A DNA stretch of 64,000 bases from Solenopsis invicta (lineage: Eukaryota; Arthropoda; Insecta; Hymenoptera; Formicidae), in the NCBI RefSeq assembly GCF_016802725.1, contig NC_052671.1, positions 15,457,231-15,521,230 on the forward strand. Direction: 5' to 3'. This document shows positions 1 to 11,400 of this stretch, one piece after another (the first letter of the stretch is position 1; the number at the start of each line of letters is the position of its first letter). Position numbers and translations under genes: made by a program. The notes beneath the pieces were generated by a model. That model saw nothing but the letters and a program-made list of their open reading frames with translations, made no database searches and was not told where the DNA came from.

Positions 1-480
1 AATTGCAGAAATAAAATTTTCTCATTTACCATTCTTTAAAAAAAAAAAAAAAAACAAATTAAACGCTTAACACTTTTCTGTGATGTTTGCAAATTTTAAT
101 AAAATTTAACAATAAATTAAAATAAGTTTTTTCTTATATCTGAAAAATCAAGCTTGATGGAATTTCAATAGCAAATTTACTCAGCGTCAAAATTTATTCT
201 AGAAACAATCTTCATATGCTCTTGCATGAAACCTTGTAAACTAGTGTTATTAGCTCATTAATTAATGTGATGCATTCAAATATATAAATGAGTTTCCAAA
301 AAAGCCTGTAATATGTAAAGATCGTTGCACAAAAGCTTCCGTCATTTCGAAACAAATTTTGAAACGCGAAACGTACCTATTCCCGCTGCATAATGCAAGT
401 AAAAAGTTTTACGTAACTACGCGTTTGCAAAACGCATTTGCTTTTTGACTGATATAATAAACTTTTTCCTTTCAAGCGAG
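1..480. other. AT-rich spacer, nothing recognised
   Basis: AT-rich sequence with a short poly-A run near position 40. I see no exon-like frame, repeat or structured RNA. Confidence 0.6.
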
Positions 481-1000
481 GCTGCATGTAAAACATCGTG
501 TTTCTGCCGTTGCGCGGTTAAACCCGTCGTCTTTCGCGGCACAGACTCGAATCGAGCGGACTGACGGAAGTGCTAACCGGATTACGGCGCAGGTCGGATG
601 TCGCCGGTGACGGTGATATTAATTCTCTCGAATGCATCAGCGCGCGCGGGCGCTGATTGATTCCAAAGTTCTCGCAAGAAACTAGCGCGGGGCGCAATAC
701 GCCGCGAGTTACGAGCGCACGTTCGCCCGCTAGTTACGCGATTTAACGCAATAATTCCCAAGGCAAGGGGGCTGGCGGAGTTCTCTCCGCAGGCACGAAA
801 ACGCCTCTCATTTTCACGGCGCGAAAGCTCATCTTCGTAAGCTACGAGTCTACTGTCAGGCGCGACGTGCAGTTTCCTAGCGGGAAAGGTCGCGCGACGA
901 CGCACGGATTCGTTAGCATTTCATTTATGAACAACGGATATCGCGCAAGGAAGGCGCAAATGAAAGCGCACCAATGCGACTGTCTCGTGGAGATTCTTAT
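481..1000. other. CpG-rich block, no gene recognised
   Basis: CpG-dense GC-rich block with sharp AT-rich borders. The reading frames in it (for example 582-905 minus) are composition-driven and match no family I know. It could be a regulatory island or a non-coding exon, but nothing in the sequence decides this. Confidence 0.5.
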
Positions 1001-3090
1001 ATTCCTTACTTTGTTTTCTTTCCCTTTGCGAATATATATCTGCCCCATTTCCACTTTTTTCTTTATTTAATTGTATGTAAATGTAAAGTTCATAAATCTC
1101 AGGCTGCTATAAAATTTATAAATTGACTTAATATTTCTTCATAAATTCGATGAAAAAACGTATGCGTGTATTCTGGCGTTAAAACAGGAAATATAAATCA
1201 TGTACTACAGAAATCTTTTGTAGTGTGTTTTTTCAGCCCTCCCTACGTTATTTGAAGAAAAAATATTACATTTCTCCGGAATAGCTCTTATTCTAGGAAA
1301 GAAAATACTACTAGGATTCCGGCGAGTTTAATCAGAGAAACAAACTGTTGAATATCTCCCATGTGACCATCGAGGAATAACATGGCTTTTGCTTGTTTTC
1401 TATAAAGCAAACATAACCACGTAGGTAGAATGACGGAACCTCTATTAACACCTTATTGTTACACATCCTCGAAATTTTTTTCAAGAAACTTCTCCATGCT
1501 CGATATTAATACAGCAAATAACGGCGGCGATAGTAGCACAAGCCGAAAACATCTGCCTGCCTCTCTTTACTTTATCTATGACTGTGTTTCATAATTACCG
1601 AATAGTTGAAATATATATGACCCCCAATAGAATATTTTAGAAACCGAAGCGCGACTAAGGCGCGAGTCATTCGTTCCGAAATGTATAAAAGTAGTCAATT
1701 GAAATTATATAATGTTAAAAAGATATAAATCAAGTTCACTCAAGAAAAATATATTATCTTTACGCAATAATAATTTTCATGAGTTAAAAGGAAAAGAATA
1801 TCGAATAAAAGTTAAAATTTTTTAATATTATCAAAACCATATAGCTCTGCAAATGGCTATTATAAAATTGAAGTAAAAATATAATATTTCTGAAATCTAA
1901 GATTATCACAAATTCTTTAAAAAAATTATATATTGTTGCTCATATAAATAATTTTATTAAATAAAATATATTATTCGTAATTTAATACTAATTCTTTACT
2001 GTGCATGCATTATGACAATCACACCAATAATTCAGAAAACGTTACGTTATTGTTAAAAATATATTAGGTATAACATACATTTCAATTATTAATTTGAATA
2101 CAGAAAAATGTACTTATATTGTCTGAAATAATTTCTAAGGTAATAATAATTGTCTTATTCGCGTAAAAACGCGTTGAAATGTAACTCTTCTTATTCTCAC
2201 TGAACTATTCACGAGAGTTTCTCGAATAAAATCTTCTCTAACAATAAGATAGGCAGAAAGTGGAAGATAATTATAAGAGCGTAAAAGTCATAATTTTTCA
2301 GTCTTAAAAAAATGCCAATTATTTCCAATTACCGGCTATGATTGCCAGCAGTTTAAAACGATACTAATGAACGCAGCTAGTCACCATCTAATTATAAATA
2401 ATTAGCTATAGACTAATTGTCATGCTGCCAAGCAGAGAGAAACGATGAATTGGAGAAGTAAAAGTAAATAGAACCGAACGGCACTCGTTATTTAACGTAT
2501 ATGAAAAAGAAACAATCATAAATCTATATTTTATATTATTTTAGCTTTCTTTATGAGTACCTGTTAATTTGTATTATTCTTATTAATTTCTTATTATTAA
2601 TTGTACCTATATTTTTTTATTTATTGATTATGAATATCATAATAAAAAAAATCCCACAGCTGGACGAAATCAGTATCTCATTATCGCAATCATTTTCTTC
2701 AAAAAATCTTCAAGCAATAATCAATAATGGCCTACCAATTATTCTCAAAGGATGGTTATATATTCTGTTATACACATACAATGTAAGAAATGGATACTGC
2801 ACTTTTTTTCTTTTAGATGATCTTAATATTCCCTATCAATCTCTAATTCTATTAGCACCATGCAGATATTTATCTAAACCAAATAAGATATTTTTATTAT
2901 AGTATCTTATTAGTCACTCAACGATGAAAATCAGGCGATTACTATAACGCTAGTATAACATCATCTATCCTGATCAAACATATCGCTTTCAACCTGAAAT
3001 ATACATATACCTCGCGCCTATAAAAATTCTCGTAATGCGTTACTGGAATTGATATAAACTGCAAAAGAATCACGCCCACATCTAGTTTAG
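1001..3090. other. AT-rich spacer, nothing recognised
   Basis: About 2 kb of AT-rich DNA. The 92-codon frame at 2624-2902 is Ile/Leu/Asn rich, as expected from chance AT-rich sequence. No inverted repeat or transposon end was found. Confidence 0.6.
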
Positions 3091-3640
3091 CTACCCACCG
3101 AAATAACACGCGTAATTTGAGCCAGTGCCGATTGTACGTATCTGCGAATCTGCCGTGCAAGGGGAGCAAATTGCGGTTCACACTTTCGCGGAGGGTCGCC
3201 CCGCGCGCGGATAGTTCTTTTTTTTCTTCTTTCTTCCTCCGGAAGCGACCGCGTTCAATGGACTCCCCCCCGGTCAATCCGCGATTGATATAAAAGAGTT
3301 TGCCAGCCGCATCGTGGCCCTTGAAGCCCTCGGAAAACCCGCTAAATCACCCATGCCGAGGGTAACCGGCCCAGAGATTTGTGCGCTTGTATACCGAGCC
3401 CCGATGTATCGCGAACGATTGGGCGGGATAAAAGGGATGCGTCCCGCCGAATCCCTTGAACCGATATCTCTTTTCCCAGGGTCGACCTTCCTCGACGTGC
3501 CGTGCGATTTCGTGGTCAGGACTACCCGCTCCGCAGGAACAGGTGGGGGGGGGGAAGGGGGAGAGGGTTTGTTGACCGAACGGTCGGGCCCCTGTTTGAC
3601 TTAATGATCTGCAACGTCTTAACACACGATGGATCGACGG
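3091..3640. other. GC-rich block with a TATA-like box and a G-run
   Basis: GC-rich block with a TATAAAAG string at 3287-3294 and a G-run at 3544-3567. Overlapping frames on both strands (3314-3604 plus, 3347-3625 minus) are mutually exclusive and neither looks conserved. A promoter is possible but unsupported. Confidence 0.4.
3544..3567 (+). repeat. G-run with G-quadruplex potential
   Basis: A run of ten G followed by AA, five G, AGA and three G. This gives at least four G-tracts with very short loops on the plus strand, a classic quadruplex-competent pattern. Confidence 0.6.
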
Positions 3641-5170
3641 GAATTTGCGTTTAATTTATAACACAAAGCGAAAACGTAAACGCGCACGTGACGCCAAAAA
3701 TGTTTTTGAAGAAAGATCTAAAAAAATAAAAAGAATAGAAAAGAACGTTTTTTTGAGCTTTTGTAATACGGCCACTAGCTTTCGTCTTTTATCAACGTCG
3801 TATTGCTAGTAATATATAAAATACATATACTAATGTTTTTTTATAAATATTTTGTAAGAGAAATACGTTTTAAAAAACATATAAACTGTTGCTGTTTGTA
3901 TCAAACTTGAATTAGTTTCGCTTTGAAATTCATGAGATTTTTTATGATACAGACAAGGCTTTTTCGATAGGAGGAAATGTTGGGCATCGAACAAATGGAG
4001 CGGATAAAAGACGCAGGAGAAGGTTAGAGAAAAGGTCACGTCTGTGCCGAAGTGTAAAGATAATGTACCATAGACGGGTCAATAAAAGTAGATAACATTG
4101 ACCAAATAAAAAGATAGCATTAAATAGGAAAAAAAACTTGGCTTAAATTCGACAAAAAAATAATGATAGGCCGTATTAAATATAATTTGAGTAAAACACA
4201 GGACAATTAAACTTTTTTAGTAAAAAAAAAGTTTTTTTAATATATCACATAAAACGCGCGAATTTGCATTGATATTCAAATATTAATATCAATGTTGAAT
4301 ACATTTGTTTAGTTTAAGATAGTTTCGTTTAAGGGGATGTTCAAATATTAATAGTAGAATAGATTAGATCTCTTTTTAAGATAATTTTTGAAAATTAATT
4401 TTATAAAAACGATTAAATCTACAGAAACAATGTTTCGTATTTATATTTATTTACATTTAATGTAACACCTCGCATTTTTGCAAAGTTTTTTATTGAAAAT
4501 TGTACAAGGCACAAAGAGACATACATATTATGTCGCAAAATAACATTCTTATCGGGTGTAATGATTATCGCCCTTCTTGTCATCTAAAAAAAGAAAACAA
4601 TTTTCTTTTAATTTTGTCCTTTACGAAGTATGATTATGTTTGGCACTTTAACATAATATAAAGAAAAATTGACAAAATGGCTGCTTAAAAAAACGATGGT
4701 ACTTCGATTTTTGTTAAAAAATTTTTACTTCTCGTGATCCATAAAAATAGTAATTTTAAAGAGATCCTGAAGTTGAAGATTTAAACGATAATCTAACATA
4801 TATATAATGTATAATATATGTGTGCAAAATTGCAAATTAATCGGTCGAGTAGTTTGTGAGAAAAATACACGTACAATTTGAGAAATGTCGTTTTAAAGAA
4901 AACGCGTTAAAAGTTTCAGATATGTAATAGTTACAGGTAAGGTAAATAATGAGCAATTTCAGTAATCTTTAGTCAGAAATATTTTTAAGATCCCAAACTA
5001 CTTTTAATATTAAAAAATTGACTTTTTTGACCAATTATACTAGAAATCCCTTTAACACAGTTGTCTTTATTAAAGAAAAGAAGCTGCATTAATTGCTGTA
5101 TAAGGTATAAAAATAAATCGACGTAATGTCCATTTTGCTGGGGTTTTTCCCATTTCTGCCGCACCGTCGC
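3641..5170. other. AT-rich spacer with a small inverted repeat
   Basis: AT-rich DNA. Around 4268-4295 there is a short inverted repeat (TTGATATT ... AATATCAA). No coding frame or element end was recognised. Confidence 0.55.
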
Positions 5171-5697
5171 GAATCGCACAGTTGACTGATGACTTCAAAT
5201 TCAATCGAACAAGAAATCCATAAGAGAACATCCTTTGCTGATTACGAACGTCTTCGACTTTGATCGCTCGAGCGTTAAAAGTCGCTCCAACCTTCCCACA
5301 CAATTTTACTCTCTGCCCCCGCGCGCACGCGGTTAGGTTCAATCGGAAAAGCAAATCTTTGGCATCCCCCGTTTCTCTCCGGAGGTTTCCGATAAATTCG
5401 TCAGACGGCAAAGGATTACCTTTAGGTCGAGATAAGTGCTGACAGGCGACAGACTCCGGGGATAATCCTTGGCCGCGACTGGAATCGCGACTCGTTCTGT
5501 CTCGAGTTTTCGGTTTTGCGATATCGTACAGCCACTTTGTCATCGTACGGGAATTCCGCGAAAATCCCAATAAATCTGAATAAAATAAAGATCGTTCTCT
5601 TAAAAGTTCTAAACGGGAATAGCAGTGCGAATCAAACGCAAGTGTTCTGTGATATAATATGCAACATATTGCCCAAAGCATTTCAATATATAAAGAT

Positions 5698-5718
5698 ATT
5701 ATTATTATTATTATTATT
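5698..5718. repeat. (ATT)7 microsatellite
   Basis: Seven perfect ATT triplets. They create the poly-Ile run in the spurious minus-strand frame over this site. Confidence 0.9.
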
Positions 5719-6140
5719 GTTTTAGTTTTGAGAATATGTGATGCTAACAACTTTTTCTTCCTGGTCTTCAGAATTTCTGCAGTACAGGGATCATCCAAGT
5801 TCCGTAAATATATTCTACACGTAATGATATGTAACATGCGCATAACATGCAAATTTAAAAAGGAAGAAGGAAGACCTAACTAAGCTCGACGATGCCAAAT
5901 ATTGTTATATCAAGAATTCTCTCTGTATCAATATTCGCACTCTCGCCGACCGTTCCGACGGAGAGTGTCGGGCCGAATTTAATCACGATGATAACCCAGC
6001 GAATTTCCGGTACGAGCCCGGCGATAAAGTTCCGCGAACTGTATCACGGCTTCGAAATTAGAAATCCTAGAAACGTGGAGGAGCAATGATACCGCCGATG
6101 GATTACGCAAATTCTAGGATACAGTCGTCACTAGAGATGT

Positions 6141-6197
6141 CGGAGGGAGAAGAGGAAGGGGGAGGGGGGGAGGTAAGGTGGGAGGGTCGGTGTGGGC
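6141..6197 (+). repeat. G-rich purine tract with G-quadruplex potential
   Basis: Purine-rich tract with successive G-runs of 5, 7, 3 and 3 separated by short loops between 6158 and 6186. Quadruplex-competent on the plus strand. Confidence 0.55.
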
Positions 6198-6560
6198 GCT
6201 TTACCCCGGGATGACCTTCCACGATGGCACTGGGTAATATCTATCCCGCGCCATATTGCTGATTAACATATGCATCCAATACTCCCTGGCTCGCTCAAAT
6301 GCAAACACGTCAGGCCGGGAGCTATCTCCCGTCGTAACGTTGTATAAAGCTCCGATTCAAACGGCATATTAAAGGTCGACTCATCCACCCGTGAAGCGCT
6401 CCGCGAACTATCGTCCCCTACGGCGAGTGCGCGCGGGAAGGCAGAATCCAGACTGAATCACCCCCATAAACGATAGATAAGGTCCGGGCTTGGCTACGAG
6501 CTAAGCAAACGAAATCGATGCTGCTTACCGAGAGAGCCTAGCGTGACGGTCCTTCTTCTT

Positions 6561-6900
6561 CTTCTATTGACCCTCCATAAATTCCCGTGATACCATTATA
6601 TGAAAAATCTCTACGTCCTTAGGAGTAAATAAAAAATTTATTACATATTTGTACTTTATTTTACGCCAATAAAAATAGATTTTGTATTTTACATAAAATA
6701 TAATATTAATTGACTTCTAAAAGTAATACCACCAGTCGATGGATACATGGACGGAAATATATATATATCTCTCTCTCTCTCTCTCTCGCTTTGAGATTTA
6801 ATAAATTAAACGTCCAGCATCATATAGAAATTCCTTTTGTCCACACCAAGACTTTCAAAAATAAAACGCAATATAAAGCCATTTCACGGAGGATTCATGA
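6561..6900. other. AT-rich spacer with compound microsatellite
   Basis: AT-rich DNA containing the TA/TC microsatellite at 6756-6788. No gene signal. Confidence 0.55.
6756..6788. repeat. Compound (TA)n(TC)n microsatellite
   Basis: Alternating TA dinucleotides run directly into about eleven TC dinucleotides. Confidence 0.9.
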
Positions 6901-8036
6901 CTACCTAGTCCCTTCATTGAATACGGGAGCCAAGTGCATTAGTCCATCGCATTTATGCGAGACCGTTTCCCGCTTAAAGAAAAATTTAATAACGCCATAT
7001 CAGACGGAACAATACCCACAGTTTTCCCCTCTCCCTTTAATGCCGCAGTGGAACGTACGGGATATAAAACCGGCGTCAGCCCTCGAAGCAATTTCGAAAG
7101 AATTCGCGGATACGGAACTATTCCGCGTTGCCGTAGTCTTTGGAGTAGTGAGAAAAGGAGCGCGGTTTATACGTATATTTGAGCCGGGGACGACAGGAGG
7201 AGTGTATTTAGTTCTCGCACCCACTTTGAGCCAACTCCGTAGCTGGCTTTGACGCCCTGCTAATCCAGCCGTCCGGTCCTCGACAGAAGGCTCTCCAGGT
7301 TTGGGGTTCGGTCAGATGAAAAGAGAGGCAAATAGGGATAGAGAGACTTTCGGCAGCGCCGAGGCGGAGGGAGGGGGAGAGGCGAGAGATGGACGAGCGG
7401 GTGATGGAAGAGGAGCAGGAGGTGGAGGAGGTGGAGAAGGTATGGACGAAAGGCAAATGAACGAGTCGTTCCATGAAAGGAACTCGTACAGAATCCGGGA
7501 AACCCCATACGGGGTCCCCGCGACACGGGCCACCCGGCGACTAATTGGAATTCGTCCGTGGCAGCCGAAGCAAGGCTTTCTATAATTGAGACGTGGCCAG
7601 ACCGGCAAAAAATCCAGAAAGCGAGAGGGACGAGCGGAGCAAAGGGGTGGGCAAAGGGGGTGGTGGGGAAAAGGATGCGCTGTCTCGCGGAGTACCCTTT
7701 TCCTCCCGTTCGAGCGGAAGTCGAGATTTTCCAAGGATACGTTGTGTGTATCCTTGCGTACGTTCACATGTGGCGCGCTTAATTCCAATTTCCTGACATA
7801 ACCGTGCGAAATTACCAAGGTTTTGACGAAGCAAACGTTTCGAAAGGAAAAACTGATCGTAAAAAAAAACGCAAAATGTCCATACGCGTCGAGATATTTC
7901 CACAAAGTTATTAGATAATTTCGAGAATTTTGAAAACTCGAGAACTACTTAAATATTCAAACGTTTACGAATGCAGATATGAAAAACAATCAAATCAAGG
8001 CAGCCGAGAAAGCTTTTACTCCTAGTCCTCTCTTGT
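6901..8036. other. GC-rich spacer with purine tract
   Basis: GC-rich DNA with dense, mutually overlapping frames on both strands (for example 7312-7905 minus, 197 codons). Their residue content follows the purine tract at 7361-7440. No domain recognised. Confidence 0.5.
7361..7440 (+). repeat. Imperfect purine (GA/GGA) tract
   Basis: Nearly pure G/A sequence with many GGA and GAG units on the plus strand. It generates artificial Pro/Ser-rich or Gly/Glu-rich frames. Confidence 0.8.
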
Positions 8037-8043
8037 TTCCATT

Positions 8044-8124
8044 GTCTCTCTCTTTCTCTCTCTCTTTCTCTCTCTCTCTTCCACTCTCGCTCCTTCTCTT
8101 TTTGTCTTTCTTGCTTCTCTTCCG
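8044..8124 (+). repeat. CT-rich pyrimidine microsatellite
   Basis: About 80 bases of almost pure C/T dominated by TC dinucleotides with occasional TTTC breaks. The opposite strand reads as an artificial Arg/Glu repeat in the frames at 7949-8134 and 7990-8565. Confidence 0.9.
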
Positions 8125-9440
8125 CGACCGACATTCACGGACGGAAAAAGTACAGAGGAAAGAGCAAGAGGGAAGAGCAATTGTAAAATTAATTAAGAGA
8201 CCGGGAAAATAATTAATTTTTCTAATAATTCTTGCAGCCGCGCTGCTATTTTCCCAACCGTGTTCACCGCGGTTCGTCCCCGCTTGACCTCGCTGTCCCA
8301 CACCTCCCCCGTCGTAGGATCGAAATAATTTCATAAGGGGCGGCTTGAGAACCGCACCTACATTTGCGAAAACATATTCCCCCCCTCCCGCCCGCGCGTC
8401 CACGTTTCTGACCACGTCCGACCGCAACAAAGATCTCCTTCCCCGGACCTTTCCGCGACCCACCCTCCTCGTACGCGCCTTCTTTCCCGTTAGTGCACAC
8501 GCAAACGAATACAATCCGCCGCCGTAGAGAAATTCCGGCATTGGCAATGCGAGACTCATCCCCATGACCTACCTACACCCAACCTACCCTACTCGTTTCG
8601 TGTCTGCTTCGACTAAAAAGGGTGATGTGTGCGTACTGTGTGGGTCACGGCACCCCTACGCAAGAATCGTCGGCTAACGATCTTCGAAATGAGCAAAGGA
8701 TTGTCGGGAATAAAAATAATCGTAAGCATAAAGAACGTAAATAGACGGCCTACCCCGAATGCTCACTGCATTTATTGGTTTCGCCAACGGCATCGTTCCC
8801 GAAGAGTGAACATACTGTGGACGACGTTGCTGGTCCGAGTGGCAGAAAAGTATTTAGCTCCTCTTTACGGTTTACAATCGGATTACTCGCGGCCCTTTGT
8901 CAAATTAGAAATTTGCTACGCGAAGGTACGCCCCGACATTCCGCCTTCCTCCAAACAAAAATAAAGATTGCATTTTTCCATTTCAAACAATCAACGTCCC
9001 GCGCGCGGTGAGTCAATCGTTGCGTCTCTCGCCGTGCGAGGCGAATTTCGTATTCCTCTCTCGCGATGCAGAACTCCTCTGCAAAATCGCCAGGCCGCGG
9101 CACTAACAAAGAAATTAATATTAACGAACGTCGTGATATTAATGTATTTCGATGCAGTGCCGACGAAGCGCGAGTGCCTGTCCAATGTTGAGCGTACCAG
9201 GCAGCCCTCTACAGGCCGGTCGTGTTTGATCATTGTGTTATACGGTTCCCCTGGCGCACACTTGCCATAAGTGTATTTTGAAATTTCGCTCGTTGTAATA
9301 ATCTGCCGTCGGTGGTGGTACGTACGTTCTATATCTGGTCGACGCCAGTATTTTCGCAACACCGCGCCGTCGTGAACGTTTCCTCGCGAGGTGTGAGTGC
9401 GTGTAAAGGCGAATCTACGCCGCAGATAATTCAGCCCATG
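8125..9440. other. CpG-rich spacer, no gene recognised
   Basis: CpG-rich sequence with many short overlapping frames on both strands and none I can assign. A TACCTACACCCAACC-like stretch near 8570 is a short imperfect repeat only. Confidence 0.5.
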
Positions 9441-10660
9441 ATCAATACAATTGCATTACCAATGTCTCGTTGCAAGTATTAGGATTAAGTAATACTAATA
9501 AAGCTTCGATCTTTCTAAATCTCAAGAATTTCGCTATCAAATCGCGTGCTACGAGGCTCGATAAGAGGAAGACGAAAGGCTTTAGCTCTTCCATTTTTTT
9601 CTCCGCAAGAATACGCGCATCGAAATGAATCGTCCTCGTTTTCCCACCTAACGAGGCATCCACTCGGTGGTCATCGAAAAGTGTATCGTGTAGATTCGCC
9701 TTAATGCGCCCGCGCGAACGTCCGAGACGCACACACGTATTTCCCACGTGCGTGGAGGGAGCGTAGTGCCCCGTAGTAGTTTGGTCAGTCAGCGAGCATA
9801 AAGGCTCTCGAGAAATTAATTCTCTTGCAGGTACGTACACGCGCGGCCGGACGGCGATGCCCACACGAACGGCGCCGTCCGCCCTCCCACGGTCCTTCCG
9901 CCCGACGCTCCCCTCCTCCCCCTTTGCCCCTCGCCCCCTCCTCGCCCCTTTTCCCGCGCAAGAAGAACCCACTCTGGTGCGCTCGCGCGAGTACGGGCGC
10001 GGTGGGCAGGTACGTGTTTTATTATTGAATGGCCTCCTTCCCGGGCTGCGAATCAACCTGGCAATTGGTTTATTATAATTTCATTGTGTTTTCATTACTC
10101 GGGTTAATTTGCGCACGACCCGTATGTCTCTCTCTATTACCGTACCCCGGAGGAGGTCCTCAGACGTGTGCACCCTTGGATTTCAACGGCGACCGCGTCG
10201 CGGTTCTTCCCCGTCCGTCGGCGAGAAATCACGTTGATAAAGAAAGCGACGCGGCGGGCGTGAGCTGTCGCGTGCGAGCCTCGCTACTTCCCGAACTTCG
10301 CCATCATTCGCGAATCACTACAACTATTATTATTGTTGTTGTTGATATTGTTACTAGGCTTTATTGTTATTGTGCTACACAATTTCGATATAGAGAGACT
10401 AAAAGAGATACAATAATGACAGCGAAGCGGAAAACAAGGCGAGACGTCATCAATACTGTTGCTATCCGTCATAACCAAAGCAGAACAAAAGCAGAAATCG
10501 AAAATTAACCGTATGAGAAAGAAGGTGAATTGCATATTGGAAAAAAAAACAACTTACTGAATCAACGAGAAGTAGTGTGAGAAATTTGTCACGATATTCC
10601 GGTTTGATTCGGGAAACACGATTTGAATACTCCTCGTTATCATTGAAGAGTTCTTAATCG
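9441..10660. other. Mixed spacer with C-rich tract
   Basis: AT-moderate flanks around a GC-rich core. A string resembling a splice acceptor followed by GTACGT lies near 9825-9835, but no exon can be anchored to it. The 204-codon minus frame at 9442-10056 has no recognisable domain. Confidence 0.45.
9880..9955 (+). repeat. C-rich low-complexity tract
   Basis: Pyrimidine-rich sequence with repeated CCCC runs (CTCCCCTCCTCCCCC-like) on the plus strand, so G-rich on the minus strand. Confidence 0.75.
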
Positions 10661-11400
10661 ACCGAATGCGCGCTTTATTTACGTGTCGCGAGCGACCATG
10701 GCCGATACGAGTAGCCGATTCTGCGGTTGCCGTAATTACGGTTTAATGATGCTCGGCCGCCTCCGGGGAGGCCGAAAAAGCGCGCGTGTCCCGGATTACC
10801 GCTCGTTCGCGCGAGTGACGTTATTCGCGGCCGCAAAACCTCTTCGATTCTGGTATATTTCGCCCGGTTAAAGCTCGAGAGACGGCGGCGGCTCACGATG
10901 CGGAGACCCGTTCGGAGATCCGCGGTTGATCCCCACGTCGTTCAATAATTCAGGGCTACGTCGCGGGTCGACGTGTGGTGCTCGCCGGACGATGCGCGTA
11001 AGCATAAACGAGCTGGGAAGTGCGACGGCAAATAGAAAGAGAGACCGGGCGGACAGCGAAAGAGAGAAAGAGAGAAAGAGAGAGAGAACGAGAGAGGGAG
11101 AGAAAGGCCGAAAGAAAGGGAGAGGAGATGAAGCCACCCCGTTACCTCTTTAGTCTGACAAAATATTTCTCGCTGCGCGCGCTACGCTGAATCTCTCGAG
11201 AGTGCCAGCCGAATTATAGCTATGCGAAATTCAACCGGCGAACCGGTGACGTCCATGGCCACGATATAAGTAAACGTGACAGTCGTAATTACGATTATGG
11301 ACGTAGAGAGAAACTTATCCGACAAAGATTTCGACGAAATTGAAATTTTCATAATACATGCTCCGCGCGTGCGTGTCTTTTCCAATTAGATAGATCGCGA
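10661..11400. other. GC-rich spacer with GA microsatellite
   Basis: CpG-rich DNA bearing the GA tract at 11058-11128. No coding region recognised. Confidence 0.5.
11058..11128 (+). repeat. GA-rich microsatellite
   Basis: About 70 bases of GA and GAAA units with few interruptions. Confidence 0.85.

Larger units (their letters stand above)
5171..6560. other. Mixed CpG-rich spacer with the longest open frame of the window
   Basis: CpG-rich sequence at 5171-5560 and 5900-6560 with an AT-rich middle. A 260-codon open frame (5070-5852 minus) runs through it, but it reads through an (ATT)n microsatellite, has no domain I recognise, and overlaps open frames on the other strand. I treat the stretch as non-coding. 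Confidence 0.5.

Noticed and set aside
3287..3294. TATAAAAG as a core promoter
   Set aside because: A single TATA-like string with no initiator, transcript or downstream gene to support it; such strings are common in this composition.
5070..5852. Longest open frame (260 codons, minus strand)
   Set aside because: Runs through an (ATT)n microsatellite giving poly-Ile, has no recognisable domain or codon pattern, and overlaps open frames on the opposite strand.
6710..7252. 180-codon plus-strand frame
   Set aside because: Starts across the TA/TC microsatellite; no domain, and an overlapping frame in another phase is also open.
7312..7905. 197-codon minus-strand frame
   Set aside because: Much of it is the translation of a purine tract; Pro/Ser-rich low complexity with competing frames on both strands.
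7990..8565. 191-codon minus-strand frame with Arg/Glu repeats
   Set aside because: The Arg/Glu run is the translation of the CT microsatellite at 8044-8124; the rest has no known domain.
9825..9835. Intron acceptor/donor pair near TTGCAGGTACGT
   Set aside because: An isolated string with no coding frame change or partner site; cannot anchor an exon.
9442..10056. 204-codon minus-strand frame
   Set aside because: Composition-driven in CpG-rich and C-rich DNA, with overlapping frames on the plus strand; no motif recognised.
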